DNA of 64,000 bases from the NCBI GenBank assembly GCA_020633555.1, contig JACKDL010000003.1:124001-188000 (forward strand), in the 5' to 3' direction. Shown here piece after piece: positions 45,440-54,421 of this stretch. Position 1 is the first letter of the stretch, and each line of letters starts with the position of its first letter. This stretch comes from Myxococcales bacterium. GTDB lineage: Bacteria > Myxococcota_A > Bradymonadia > UBA7976 > UBA1532. The translations under genes were made by a program, and so were the position numbers. Under the pieces are notes generated by a model. The model ran no database searches and was not told the DNA's origin. It saw nothing but the letters and a program-made list of their open reading frames with translations.

Positions 45440-46522
45440 GTGCACCTGACCCACCTGCGCGTCCGCGACTTCCGCAACCTCTCCGACGTCGCCCTGAGCC
45501 CGAGCCCCCGCTTCAACGTGCTGGTGGGGGCCAACGGGCAAGGCAAGACGAATACCCTGGCGGCCCTGTACTGGTTGGCGACCCTGCGGCCCCTGCGGGC
45601 CCGGCGTCTGCGCGAGGTGGTGCGCTGGGGGCAGCCGGCCGCCCGGGTGGAGGGGACCGTGACCCACGAGGGCTTGAGCCACGCCCTGGCGGTGGGGCTG
45701 GTGGAGGGTGAGCGGGTCGCCTGGCGCGAGGGCAAGCGCAGCCGCGCCAGCGACTACTTCGGGGCCCTGGAGGTGGTGGTCTTCACCCCCGACGATGTGG
45801 GCCTGGTGCGCGGCAGCCCCGAGGACCGGCGGCGCTTTCTGGATCGGGCGGTGTTCACCGGGCGGCCGGCCCACCTGGCGGCGGTCCTGGCCTACCGCAA
45901 GGCGCTGAGCGGGCGGAACCGGCTGCTGCGCGAGCAGGGCGACGACGCGGTGCTCGAGGCTTTCGAGCTGGCCCTGGCCCAGGCGGCGGTGGGGCTGATC
46001 GAGGCGCGGGACCGTTACCTGACCGGGCTGGGGCCGCGGTTTGAGGCGGCCTGGGCCAGCATCACTGGCGACGACGCGCCGGCCCGCTTGCGTTACCGCG
46101 CCAGCCTGGCGCCGGGCGCGGAGGGGGCGGCGGCGCTGGCGGAGGCCTGGGCCGAGGATCGTGGGCGCGACCGGGAGCGCGGCTTCACCCAGCGCGGGCC
46201 CCACGCCGACGATCTGGTGTTCCGCCTGGGGGACCGCCCCGCGCGGATCTACGCGAGCCAGGGGCAGCAGCGCGCCATGGTGCTGGCCTTGAAGATCGCC
46301 GAGATCGAGGCGCTGGAGGCGGCCTGCGGGCACGCCCCGGTCTTGTTGCTCGACGACGTGTCCAGCGAGCTGGATCCTGGACGCACGGAGCGGCTTTTCG
46401 AGTTCCTGGAGGGCTTCGGCGGGCAGGTGTTCATCACCACCACCGACCGGGCCTTCCTACGCATCAAGGGCGAGCAGAAGGTCTGGCGGGTCCAGGCCGG
46501 CGCCCTGGCCGAGGGGGAGTGA
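45440..46522 (+). CDS. recF: DNA replication and repair protein RecF
   Basis: 360 aa from GTG 45440. Walker A is GANGQGKTN, the signature-like segment is YASQGQQRAMVLALKIAE, and Walker B VLLLDDVSSELDPGRTERLFEFL. RecF helps load RecA at gaps. A standard neighbour of dnaN. Only 4 bp separate it from murA. Confidence 0.95.
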   Translation: MHLTHLRVRDFRNLSDVALSPSPRFNVLVGANGQGKTNTLAALYWLATLRPLRARRLREVVRWGQPAARVEGTVTHEGLSHALAVGLVEGERVAWREGKRSRASDYFGALEVVVFTPDDVGLVRGSPEDRRRFLDRAVFTGRPAHLAAVLAYRKALSGRNRLLREQGDDAVLEAFELALAQAAVGLIEARDRYLTGLGPRFEAAWASITGDDAPARLRYRASLAPGAEGAAALAEAWAEDRGRDRERGFTQRGPHADDLVFRLGDRPARIYASQGQQRAMVLALKIAEIEALEAACGHAPVLLLDDVSSELDPGRTERLFEFLEGFGGQVFITTTDRAFLRIKGEQKVWRVQAGALAEGE

Positions 46523-46526
46523 TCCG

Positions 46527-47831
46527 ATGGAGAAGTTCGTCATCCAGGGCCGGCGCCGGCTGTCCGGTGAGGTCACGCCCGGAGGCAGCAAGAACGAGGT
46601 GCTGCCCTGCCTGGCCGCCACCCTGCTGACCGAAGAGCCGGTGGTGCTGACCAACGTCCCGCGCATCCGGGACGTGGAGGTGATGTGCCGGGTGCTCGAG
46701 GCCCAGGGCGCCACCACCGAGTGGATCGGCGAGGATCAGCTCAGGGTGGACACCTCGGGGGTGAAGGGCACCGAGCTGGACGCGGAGCTCTGCCGCGTGG
46801 TGCGGGCCTCGATCCTGTTCGCCGGCCCCATGGTGGCCCGCGCCGGGCACGTGGTGCTGCCGCCACCGGGGGGTGACGTCATCGGGCGGCGGCGGCTGGA
46901 CACCCACTTCCACGCCCTGGAGGCCCTGGGGGCCAAGGTGTCCGTCGAGGCCAACGCCTACGACATCCGCGCCGCCGGGCGCCTGAAGGGCGCCGACTTC
47001 TTCATGGACGAGGCCTCGGTGACGGCCACCGAGAACGCGGTGATGGCGGCGGCCCTGGCGAAGGGCACCACGGTGATCCGCAACGCGGCCGCCGAGCCCC
47101 ATGTGTGCGGGGTGGCCCGCATGCTGGTGGCCATGGGCGCGCGGATCGAGGGCATCGGCAGCAACACGCTGACCATCGAGGGCGTGGATCGGCTGCACGG
47201 CTGCACCCACGAGGTGCAGACGGATTACCTGGAGACGGGCAGCTTCATCGGCCTGGCGGCGGTGACCCGCAGCGAGCTGACCATCCGCAAGGTGAACCCA
47301 CAGAACCTGCGCATGATCCGCATGGTGTTCGAGCGGCTGGGGGTGCGCACCGAGGTGCGGGGCCCCGATCTGTTCGTGCCGGGCGATCAGGAGCTGGTGG
47401 TGCGGCCCGACTACCACAACGCCGTGCCCAAAGTGGATGACGGCATCTGGCCCGCCTTCCCCACCGACCTGATGAGCATCGCCATCACCGTGGCCACTCA
47501 GTGCAAGGGCACGGTGCTGTTCTTCGAGAAGATGTTCGAGGGGCGGATGTTCTTCGTGGATCACCTGCAGAGCATGGGTGCGCAGATCATCCTGTGCGAT
47601 CCCCACCGGGTGGTGGTGGTGGGCCCGCAGGTGCTGCGGGGCCAGCGGGTGCAGAGCCCCGACGTGCGGGCGGGGATGGCCGTGCTCATCGCCGGGCTGG
47701 CGGCCGAGGGCGAGACCCAGATCTACAACATCCACCAGATCGACCGCGGCTACGCCCACATCGAGCAGAAGCTGCGGTCCATCGGCGCGGCCATCGAACG
47801 GATGCCCGTCTCGGGCAAGGCTCGATTCTAG
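46527..47831 (+). CDS. murA: UDP-N-acetylglucosamine 1-carboxyvinyltransferase (Asp-type)
   Basis: 434 aa. It transfers enolpyruvate from PEP to UDP-GlcNAc, the first committed step of peptidoglycan. SKNEVLPCLA at the N terminus carries Lys22, and RASILFAGP precedes the active-site loop. That loop reads PPPGGDVIGRRRLDTH, so Asp117 replaces the usual Cys (Cys115 of E. coli). Cys-to-Asp enzymes, as in Mycobacterium and Chlamydia, are active but not alkylated by fosfomycin. Length is slightly above the usual 420. Confidence 0.95.
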   Translation: MEKFVIQGRRRLSGEVTPGGSKNEVLPCLAATLLTEEPVVLTNVPRIRDVEVMCRVLEAQGATTEWIGEDQLRVDTSGVKGTELDAELCRVVRASILFAGPMVARAGHVVLPPPGGDVIGRRRLDTHFHALEALGAKVSVEANAYDIRAAGRLKGADFFMDEASVTATENAVMAAALAKGTTVIRNAAAEPHVCGVARMLVAMGARIEGIGSNTLTIEGVDRLHGCTHEVQTDYLETGSFIGLAAVTRSELTIRKVNPQNLRMIRMVFERLGVRTEVRGPDLFVPGDQELVVRPDYHNAVPKVDDGIWPAFPTDLMSIAITVATQCKGTVLFFEKMFEGRMFFVDHLQSMGAQIILCDPHRVVVVGPQVLRGQRVQSPDVRAGMAVLIAGLAAEGETQIYNIHQIDRGYAHIEQKLRSIGAAIERMPVSGKARF

Positions 47832-47867
47832 AATCAGATCAGTGGTTCATGGCGGGCGGGACGCCGG

Positions 47868-50396
47868 CTAGCGGCTCAGGCGCGCGATCATCCGGTCGGC
47901 GGCCTTGATGGCGCCGGGCGACCGCTCCATGGCCCGCCAGCGCTTGCAGTGGGTCAGGGCCTCGCCTTGCTCGCCCACGCCGGGGAGCAGCCGACAGAGC
48001 GCCTGGTGGGGCCCCTTGGCCGACGGCTTGAGCTGGGCCGCCTTCTTGTACGCCGCCACACCGGCCTTCATCTGCTTGCCCGCCACCAGGGCCTTCGCCT
48101 CGGCGAGCGCGTCGCGGTAGGCGTCGCCGCTGGGGGAGGGATCCGCCGCGGGGGCGCTGCGGGTGATGGGCTGCTCTGCCGAGGGATCCAGGGGTACGGG
48201 CCGCCGGCGACGGCGGCGGTTCGTGCGCGGGGTGATCTCGGCCACGGAGGCCGGGGCGGCCTGAGTGGCGGGGGTGCGGGCGACCGAGGGGGGCGCGGCC
48301 TGGGTCGTGGGCGCCGCCTGGGTGGCGGGGGTACGTGCGACCGAGGGGGGCGCGGCCTGGGTCGGGGGCGCCGCCTGGGTGGGCGGGGCGCTGGGCGGCG
48401 CCACGGCGACGGACGCAGGCACCCGGGCCGGGCGAGCGTCGGGGATGGCGGCGTCGGGGATGGCGGCGTCGGGGACGACCGCGTCCGGGACGACCGCATC
48501 GGGCGTGGCCGCGTCCACCACCGCCGCGTCGAGCACGGCGGGGTGCGCCGCCTGGGAGCTGGGCACCGCCCGCACGGTCGAGACGGGCATGGCGGGCGGA
48601 TCGGGGGTGACGGCGATGACCGCGGCGTCCGCTGGCCCTGGCTCAGCGCGACGACGGTTGGCCCACAGCAGGGCCAGCAGCCCCACCACGAGCACGGTGC
48701 CGGCCCCGAGCAGCGGCCACCAGCCCACGCCCGGTCGGCGGGGGGCGGCCGGGTGGGCCACCGCCTGCGCTGGCGGGGGGTTGGGCCGCGAGGTGGTCTC
48801 TTCGGCGGCGTGGACCTGCACCGGGGTGCGCGGCTCCATCCGCATGCCGCGCCACATGTTCAGCGCGGTCAGGAGCTGGGCGCGCATGTCGCCCGCGGTC
48901 TGGAACCGGTCCTCGGGCTTCTTCTGCAGCCCGTGCATGACCAGGTCGATGAGGGGCTGGGGCAGATCAGGGCGGTCGATGGTGGGCGGCGGCTGGGTAC
49001 ACAGCTCGCGCCACTTCTCGGTCCAGGCCTCGACCTGCTGCACGGGATCCAGCCCACGGAAGTCGAAGGGGGGCTCGCCGGTGAGCCCGCGGTACAGGAT
49101 CACCGAGAGGGAGTAGAGGTCGGCCCGGGCGTCCACGTCATGGGCCCGCTCGAACTGCTCGGGGGCCATGTAGTTGTGGGTACCCATGGCCATGCCGTGC
49201 TGGGTGAGCTCGGAGCCGTCGACGTTCGACAGGTTCTTGCCGAGCCCCAGATCGATGAGCACCGGCCGCGGCGGGTGATCGGGCCGCAGCGGATCGTCCA
49301 CCAGCATGATGTTCGCCGGCTTCAGATCCCGGTGGACCATGCCCTTCTGGTGCAGCACCCCCAGCCCGTCGAGCAGGGGCACCATGAGCTCCACCAGCGC
49401 CCGGGCGTCGATGCGGTGCAGCACGTCGTTGAGGGTGCGGCCGGGCAGGTACTCCATGACGGCATACATGGGGCCGTCGCGCTCCCAGCCGTGGTCGATG
49501 ATCTCGACCACGTTCGGGTGGCGGAGCTGCTCGAGCAGCTTCACCTCGCGCTCGAAGCGTTTGACCTCGATCTGGCGCCCGGCGCGGCGCAGGACCTTCA
49601 CGGCCACCGCTTGCCCGTCGGGCTGCATCTTCGAGTAGTAGACCGCGCCGAAGCTGCCGCCGCCGATGCGGCCGTGCAGGGGCAGGCGGCCGCCGTCCAG
49701 GGCCAGGCCGAGCAGGTTGTCGTGGCCCATGCCCTCCTGCCGGTGGCGCATGTGCAGCAGCACTTGGTTGTGCTCGACGCACACCGCGGGGGCGGTGGCC
49801 ACGGGCGACTCGGCGCCACAGACGGGGCAGAACAGGCGGTCGATGCCCTCGCGCTGAGCCCAGCGGTCGCGGGCGACGCGGGCGAGCCCTGCGAACAGGC
49901 CCGTCTCGAGGGACAGGGCGTCGTCGTAGGGGTAGGCGCGATCGCCGGCGGCCTGGCAGAACTCCAGCGTGGCTGCCTTCTCGTAGGCCTCTTGCGGGGT
50001 CTCGACCAGGGCCGCGCCCTTGCGGGCCAGCACCAGCAGATCGGGATCGGTGGGGCCCCAGAGGGCCACCTCCATGGGGCCCACGGCCATCAGCGCCCGG
50101 GGCCGGGTGTTCCACAGCACCACGATGACGATGTCGGCGTCGCGCCAATCCAGCGGGTTCTGCCACGAGGGCTCGCGGCCACCGGTCAGGGGATCGGGGC
50201 GCGGCGGGCCGCCGTCGCCCAGGACGAACCGCACGTCATAGCGCCACCCGAGCTGGGCGTTGGCGCGGCCCACCACCGAGGTGATGCGCGCCGCGTCGGC
50301 GCGGGCGTCATCGCCAACGACGACCGCGATGCGCAGAGGGACGGGCGGTGGATGATCCACGTGGGCTTCCCGAGGGGGATCGGTCGCTGTCAGCAC
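47868..50396 (-). CDS. Ser/Thr protein kinase with N-terminal DUF4062-like domain, zinc finger and TPR tail
   Basis: 842 aa if begun at GTG 50396 (GTG 50456 and 50360 also in frame). Order: alpha/beta domain (about 22-195, WRDADIVIVVLWNTRP as the core strand), CPVC...CVEH zinc finger (190-209), kinase (P-loop GGGSFG 245-250, Lys267, HRDLKPAN 355-362, IDLG in place of DFG, MAPE), membrane helix (LLGAGTVLVVGLLALLW), a long Ala/Pro/Thr-rich external region with two repeat sets, and a TPR-like end. The N-terminal part resembles DUF4062/TIR-like sensors of bacterial conflict proteins; this is a family-level impression, not a search result. Confidence 0.82.
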   Translation of the reverse strand: MLTATDPPREAHVDHPPPVPLRIAVVVGDDARADAARITSVVGRANAQLGWRYDVRFVLGDGGPPRPDPLTGGREPSWQNPLDWRDADIVIVVLWNTRPRALMAVGPMEVALWGPTDPDLLVLARKGAALVETPQEAYEKAATLEFCQAAGDRAYPYDDALSLETGLFAGLARVARDRWAQREGIDRLFCPVCGAESPVATAPAVCVEHNQVLLHMRHRQEGMGHDNLLGLALDGGRLPLHGRIGGGSFGAVYYSKMQPDGQAVAVKVLRRAGRQIEVKRFEREVKLLEQLRHPNVVEIIDHGWERDGPMYAVMEYLPGRTLNDVLHRIDARALVELMVPLLDGLGVLHQKGMVHRDLKPANIMLVDDPLRPDHPPRPVLIDLGLGKNLSNVDGSELTQHGMAMGTHNYMAPEQFERAHDVDARADLYSLSVILYRGLTGEPPFDFRGLDPVQQVEAWTEKWRELCTQPPPTIDRPDLPQPLIDLVMHGLQKKPEDRFQTAGDMRAQLLTALNMWRGMRMEPRTPVQVHAAEETTSRPNPPPAQAVAHPAAPRRPGVGWWPLLGAGTVLVVGLLALLWANRRRAEPGPADAAVIAVTPDPPAMPVSTVRAVPSSQAAHPAVLDAAVVDAATPDAVVPDAVVPDAAIPDAAIPDARPARVPASVAVAPPSAPPTQAAPPTQAAPPSVARTPATQAAPTTQAAPPSVARTPATQAAPASVAEITPRTNRRRRRRPVPLDPSAEQPITRSAPAADPSPSGDAYRDALAEAKALVAGKQMKAGVAAYKKAAQLKPSAKGPHQALCRLLPGVGEQGEALTHCKRWRAMERSPGAIKAADRMIARLSR
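48259..48372 (-). repeat. 57-bp direct repeat inside the kinase gene (two copies)
   Basis: 48259-48315 and 48316-48372 are near-identical in-frame copies encoding 19-residue Ala/Pro/Thr-rich units (TQAAPPSVARTPA core). Confidence 0.75.
48436..48507 (-). repeat. 15-bp tandem repeats encoding PDA(V/I) units
   Basis: Five imperfect 15-bp units encode a run of V/I-P-D-A in the extracytoplasmic linker of the kinase. Confidence 0.7.
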
Positions 50397-50501
50397 CGTA
50401 ACACGGCCCTCGGACGTTGACCAAATTGGGGCCCGGGTGGCACAAACCCCCGACACACAAGCGGTTCAGGCGCAGTGTCGAGCGGCGGAGAGGGGGCCCG
50501 G

Positions 50502-51470
50502 GTGGTGAGATGGCTGGCGGTGGTGGTGGGGCTCTGCGGCTGTCGTGCGCCCGAGCCGCCGCCCGCGGGTGGATCGGCGCCGGCCGCGCAGAGCGCTTCA
50601 CAGGCGGCCTCGCAGGCGGCGATCAGCGCCGCGCCGGCCCTGGGCGACCGGCCGCGACCGGACGGCGACGACTCGGTGCCCTTGCGGGCCCTGCAGCGGC
50701 AGCTCCGCTACAAGCACTTCCGGGCGCAGATCCCCGTGGCGGTGCCCGAGGCGCTGGGCCCCACCTTGCCGGCGCTGCTGCCCGCCGAGCCGGCCGACGG
50801 CTTCAAGGTGGTGGCCCACGAGCTGAAGCGGCGGATGGCCCTGAGCCGGCCGGCGCCGGACCGGCGGCAGGAGATGCTGCGGGCGGTGACGCGGCTGGAG
50901 GGGCTGGAGCTGCGCGAGGCCTTGAAGGCCCGGCTGGTGGCCGAGGGCTGGGCCGCGGCCGGCGCGCCGCTGGCGGACCGCTACAGCGATCCGGCCCGCG
51001 GGGTGCTGACGCTGGCGGTGAAGGTGCCCGAGGAGCAGGCCACCGTGGTGGAGTGGGTGCTGGACCGCAAGCCGGCCGACGGGCCGCTGACGGGCGCCGA
51101 GGCGTTGCTGGCCCAGGCCCCGCCCTGGCTGAGGGCGGCGGGCTGGCCGGCGGCGCCGACGGGCTACGAGTTCAGCCGCTTTCACGCCCGCGGGGGCGGC
51201 ATCCGCACCACCGACGTGGAGCGGCTGGCGGTGGCGCTCCCCGGGGCCCCCGGAGCACACCAGGCGGCGCTGGAGGCGCGGGTGCAGGCCCACGGCTACA
51301 CGGCGCGGGCCGATCACCCCCACAGCTTCAAGGGCCCGGACGGCATGACCTTCGCGTCGGTGATCGAGGGAGACAGCCTGGTGGCCGTGCACCAGCGGCG
51401 CTGGCGGCAGCCGGCCCCGGCCGCCCCGATGGCGCCCGCGTCCGGCGCTGCGCCCGCGTCTCAGCGGTAG
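50502..51470 (+). CDS. lipoprotein of unknown function
   Basis: 322 aa from GTG 50502 (GTG 50505 also possible), preceded by a GGAGAGGGGG site. Signal VVRWLAVVVGL ends in the lipobox LCGC. The mature protein is Ala/Arg-rich with two similar halves (ELKRRMALSRPAPDRRQ, AARGVLTLAVKVPEEQATVVEWVL). Repeated GYEFSRFHARGGGIRTTD and HGYTARADHPHSFKGPDGM look like SPOR- or BON-sized modules, but no family is certain. Divergent from the kinase; its end overlaps the CPBP gene by 10 bp. Confidence 0.65.
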   Translation: MVRWLAVVVGLCGCRAPEPPPAGGSAPAAQSASQAASQAAISAAPALGDRPRPDGDDSVPLRALQRQLRYKHFRAQIPVAVPEALGPTLPALLPAEPADGFKVVAHELKRRMALSRPAPDRRQEMLRAVTRLEGLELREALKARLVAEGWAAAGAPLADRYSDPARGVLTLAVKVPEEQATVVEWVLDRKPADGPLTGAEALLAQAPPWLRAAGWPAAPTGYEFSRFHARGGGIRTTDVERLAVALPGAPGAHQAALEARVQAHGYTARADHPHSFKGPDGMTFASVIEGDSLVAVHQRRWRQPAPAAPMAPASGAAPASQR

Positions 51471-52516
51471 AACAGCACCGCCAGATCCACCAGCAGGTTG
51501 CAGGCGGCGTGGTAGATCGCGGGGGCGAGCACGCCGCCGCTGCGGCGCCGCAGCCAGCCGAAGAGCAGGCTGGGGAAGAACACGGCCAGCCGGCTGGGGT
51601 GGGGGATGGTGGCGATGTGCCCCACCGCGAACAGGGCGCTGGTGAGCAGCACGCTGGCCACGTTCACGTCGGCGCCCAGGATGCGCCGGTCCCGCCCGAT
51701 GAGGCCGTCCAACCGGCTCTGCAGGTAGCCCCGGTAGAAGACCTCTTCGGGCACCGCCACCAACAGGAACTGCACCAGCACCAGGTTCAGCAGCCACCAC
51801 CAGCCGCGCTGCGCCCGGTAGGGCACGGTGTCGGCGGCGGTGAGCGCCGTGCCCAGCCGAAGCCGGTCCGCGGGCAGGCGATCGCCGCCGGCCTGCACGT
51901 CCACGGTGAGCGCCGACGCCTCGGTGCGCCAGGCCACCATGCCCACGCTGCCGCCCCGCACCGTGAGCGTGCCCCCGTCGGCCCGGGCCTGGTGTCCGCC
52001 CGCCACCACCCGCAGGGGCCCGTCGGCCACCACCTCGGCCTCGAGGCGCTGCCCCGCCGGCAGCCGCCAGCGCAGGCGGTGCTGCGCGTCGGTCTCGGTG
52101 TAGAGCCACACGTCGCCCTCGGCGGGGCGGGCCACCCGGGGGGCCTCCTGCAGCGCCACCGGCCAGCGATCCAGCCGGGCCTCGGCCGGGGCGGCCTCGC
52201 GGCCCAGCCACTGGGTCTGCCAGCCGTGGAAGCCCAGCAGGTAGGGCGGGAAGGTCAGCAGCATCAGCCACAGCGCGGCCTTCAGCGCCGAGACCGGGCG
52301 GCGGCGGTGGATGCCCAGGTCCTCAGGATCTTCGCCCCGCCGGTGCAGCACCTCGATGGGCAGGTACAGGAAGGTGGCCGCGACGATGACCAGCAGGTAG
52401 GCGCGCAGCCAGCCCACCGCGCCCTGGGCCAGGGTGAGGCCGACGGTGACCACGAGCGTCGCCCCGTACAGCAGGGCGATCTCGACGACGCGGCGGCGGC
52501 GGGTGGGCTCGGCCAT
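51461..52516 (-). CDS. CPBP-family intramembrane metalloprotease with extracytoplasmic insert
   Basis: 351 aa from ATG 52516. About eight hydrophobic segments. The CPBP (Abi/CAAX protease) motifs are EEVFYRGYLQSRL, the FAVGHIATIPH histidine, and IYHAACNLL. Between helices 3 and 4 is an insert of about 120 residues (HGWQTQWLGREA to QAGGDRLPADRLRLG) rich in beta strands, which should face the periplasm. Myxococcota use CPBP enzymes as myxosortases for MYXO-CTERM proteins; that is one possible role, unproven. Confidence 0.82.
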   Translation of the reverse strand: MAEPTRRRRVVEIALLYGATLVVTVGLTLAQGAVGWLRAYLLVIVAATFLYLPIEVLHRRGEDPEDLGIHRRRPVSALKAALWLMLLTFPPYLLGFHGWQTQWLGREAAPAEARLDRWPVALQEAPRVARPAEGDVWLYTETDAQHRLRWRLPAGQRLEAEVVADGPLRVVAGGHQARADGGTLTVRGGSVGMVAWRTEASALTVDVQAGGDRLPADRLRLGTALTAADTVPYRAQRGWWWLLNLVLVQFLLVAVPEEVFYRGYLQSRLDGLIGRDRRILGADVNVASVLLTSALFAVGHIATIPHPSRLAVFFPSLLFGWLRRRSGGVLAPAIYHAACNLLVDLAVLFYR

Positions 52517-52594
52517 GGCCGCGCATTGTGGGGGGCGCGGCCCGGCGGGGCAAACCCGTCGACGGGGCGGGCCGCGGGGGGCTATGTTCGGCCC

Positions 52595-52882
52595 GTGGAC
52601 GGGTGGGCACTCTTCACAGCGATTGGGCTGTTGGCGGTCTTTGCCGGGCTGAGCTGGCTCGTGCGCCGCGGTGTACCCGGCGTGCCCCAGGCCGAGGGTG
52701 ATCTGCGGCTGCTGCAGCGGGTGCCGCTGGGCCGGGGCGCCGAGGTGCTGGTGGTGGCCCTGGGCGAGCGCCGCCTGCTGCTGGCCCACGACGCCGCGGG
52801 TGTCCGTCTGTTGACCGCACTGGACGATGGGTTGGCCGAGGCACCCACCTTCGAGGGCGCCCCCGCTGAGCCGACGCCGTGA
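52595..52882 (+). CDS. fliO: FliO-like export-gate protein
   Basis: 95 aa from GTG 52595. One N-terminal membrane helix (ALFTAIGLLAVFAGLSWLVRR) followed by a cytoplasmic beta domain (LLQRVPLGRGAEVLVVALGERRLLLAHDAAGVRLLTAL), the FliO plan. FliO assists assembly of the FliP ring. First of five overlapping genes. Confidence 0.7.
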   Translation: MDGWALFTAIGLLAVFAGLSWLVRRGVPGVPQAEGDLRLLQRVPLGRGAEVLVVALGERRLLLAHDAAGVRLLTALDDGLAEAPTFEGAPAEPTP

Positions 52883-53571
52883 GGGGCCCGGCCCTGGCAG
52901 CAACCACCCTGCTCGGACCGGCCGTCGCGCTGGCTCAGGAGGCCGCGCCGCTGGCCGGCGAGGTGGAGCGGGCGGCCGTCTGGCTCGTGGTGGTGACGGC
53001 GGCGCCCCTGCTGGCGGTGGCCGCCACCGCCTTCGCAAAGGCCGCCGTACTGTTGGGGCTGTTGCGCGGCGGCCTGGGCGTGCCCGGGGCGCTGCCGGCG
53101 GCGGTCACCACGGCGCTGGCGGCGCTGCTGGCCCTGCTGGTGATGACGCCCGTGGCCCAGCAGGCGGGGGCGGCGGCCGGCCCGCTGCCCCCCGCCGACG
53201 GCGACTGGGCGGCCGCCGTGGATCGCGGCTGGCCGCCGGTGCAGGCCTTCCTGGTCCGCCACACCGATCCCGATGACGCCGCCGCGGTGCGGGGGGCCAC
53301 CGCCCAACTCGACCCGCAGGCGGCGCCCAGCCGGGCCGAGGGGATCACCGCCTTCCTCATCAGCGAGTTGGGGGCCGCCTTCGAGCTGGGCGTGCTGCTG
53401 CTGCTGCCCTTCCTGGTGGTGGATCTGCTGGTGGCGAACACCCTGACCACGGTGGGCTTCGCGGGGCTGCCGCCGCCGCTGGTGGCCCTGCCCTTCAAGC
53501 TGCTGCTGTTCGTCGCGGTGGACGGCTGGGCCCTGTTCGCCCGGGGCTTCATCGCGGGGTACAGCGGGTGA
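52879..53571 (+). CDS. fliP: FliP/SctR-like type III export gate protein
   Basis: 230 aa from GTG 52879 (overlaps fliO). Signal peptide, then FliP blocks: AFAKAAVLLGLLRGGLGVPG, ALLALLVMTPVA, FLISELGAAFELGVLLLLPFLVVDLLVANTL, and the closing LPFKLLLFVAVDGWALFARGF. FliP forms the pentameric core of the export gate. Composition is markedly Ala/Leu-rich. Confidence 0.9.
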   Translation: MRGPALAATTLLGPAVALAQEAAPLAGEVERAAVWLVVVTAAPLLAVAATAFAKAAVLLGLLRGGLGVPGALPAAVTTALAALLALLVMTPVAQQAGAAAGPLPPADGDWAAAVDRGWPPVQAFLVRHTDPDDAAAVRGATAQLDPQAAPSRAEGITAFLISELGAAFELGVLLLLPFLVVDLLVANTLTTVGFAGLPPPLVALPFKLLLFVAVDGWALFARGFIAGYSG

Positions 53572-53819
53572 GCCCCGACCTGCTGGGGCTGGTGCAGGAG
53601 GCGGCCTGGCTCGCGCTGTGGCTCAGCGCGCCGGTGCTGGCCGCGGGCGCGCTGGCGGGCACCCTGGCCGGGCTGCTGCAAGGCCTGACGGGTTGGCAGG
53701 AGGCCACCTTGAGCCACGTGAGCCGGGTGCTGCTGGTGGCCGCCGGCTGGGCCCTGGCCGGGCCCTGGATCGCCCGCAGCTTGCGGGCCTTCGCCCAGGC
53801 CGCCTGGGGCGGCGGGTGA
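53568..53819 (+). CDS. fliQ: FliQ/SctS-like export gate protein
   Basis: 83 aa from GTG 53568. Two membrane helices flank LLQGLTGWQEATLSHVSRVLLVAAG, which corresponds to the FliQ/SctS loop (ALQAAFQIQEQTLTFVPKL type). Overlaps the next gene by GTGA. Confidence 0.88.
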   Translation: MSPDLLGLVQEAAWLALWLSAPVLAAGALAGTLAGLLQGLTGWQEATLSHVSRVLLVAAGWALAGPWIARSLRAFAQAAWGGG

Positions 53820-54421
53820 GTTGGGCTATCGCGGCGCGGGTGCTGGCGGCGGTGCTGCCCCTGCCCCTGGGCGGCGCGGCCGCGCGGGGGGCGCTGGGTC
53901 TGGCCCTGGTCCTGTGGCTGTCGGCGCACGCGCCGCCGCCGCCCGCCTTCACGATGTCGGGGTTGCTGGCCGAGCTGGCCCTGGGCGCGGCGATGGGGCT
54001 GCTGGCGGCCCTGCCCGCCCACGCGGGGCAGGGGCTGGCGGGGGACGGGCCGGCGGCCTTGGGGCAGGTGGGGCGGGCGCTGAGCTGGGCCGTGTTCTTC
54101 GGCATGGCGGGGCCGGCGCTGTGGGGCCTGGGCCTGGCCGGGAGCCTGCGGGTTGCCCCGGCCGCCGCGTGGCCCGCCGGGGCCGTCGTGGAGGGAGGCG
54201 GCGCCTTGTTCGCCGCTGCGGTGGCCCTGGGGCTGCCTTGCTGGGTGGCCACGCTGGCGGTGGGGCCCCTGGCCGGCTGGGTCGGCCGCGTGGGGCAGCC
54301 GGGCGCCGGCGCGGCGGTCTGGGCGATGCGCCCGGCGGCGGTGCTCGCCCTGTGGGTGGTGTGCCTGCCCTTCGCCGCCGACTGGTTGGGATCGCTGTGG
54401 CAGGTGGCCCTGGGTGGCTGA
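53816..54421 (+). CDS. fliR: FliR/SctT-like export gate protein, short
   Basis: 201 aa from GTG 53816, about 50 shorter than usual FliR. Six or so hydrophobic segments, with LLAELALGAAMGLLAALPAHAGQG and AAAVALGLPCWVATLAVGPLAGWVGR matching the conserved FliR central and late helices. N-terminal part is short. FliR caps the FliP5FliQ4 channel. Confidence 0.82.
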   Translation: MSWAIAARVLAAVLPLPLGGAAARGALGLALVLWLSAHAPPPPAFTMSGLLAELALGAAMGLLAALPAHAGQGLAGDGPAALGQVGRALSWAVFFGMAGPALWGLGLAGSLRVAPAAAWPAGAVVEGGGALFAAAVALGLPCWVATLAVGPLAGWVGRVGQPGAGAAVWAMRPAAVLALWVVCLPFAADWLGSLWQVALGG

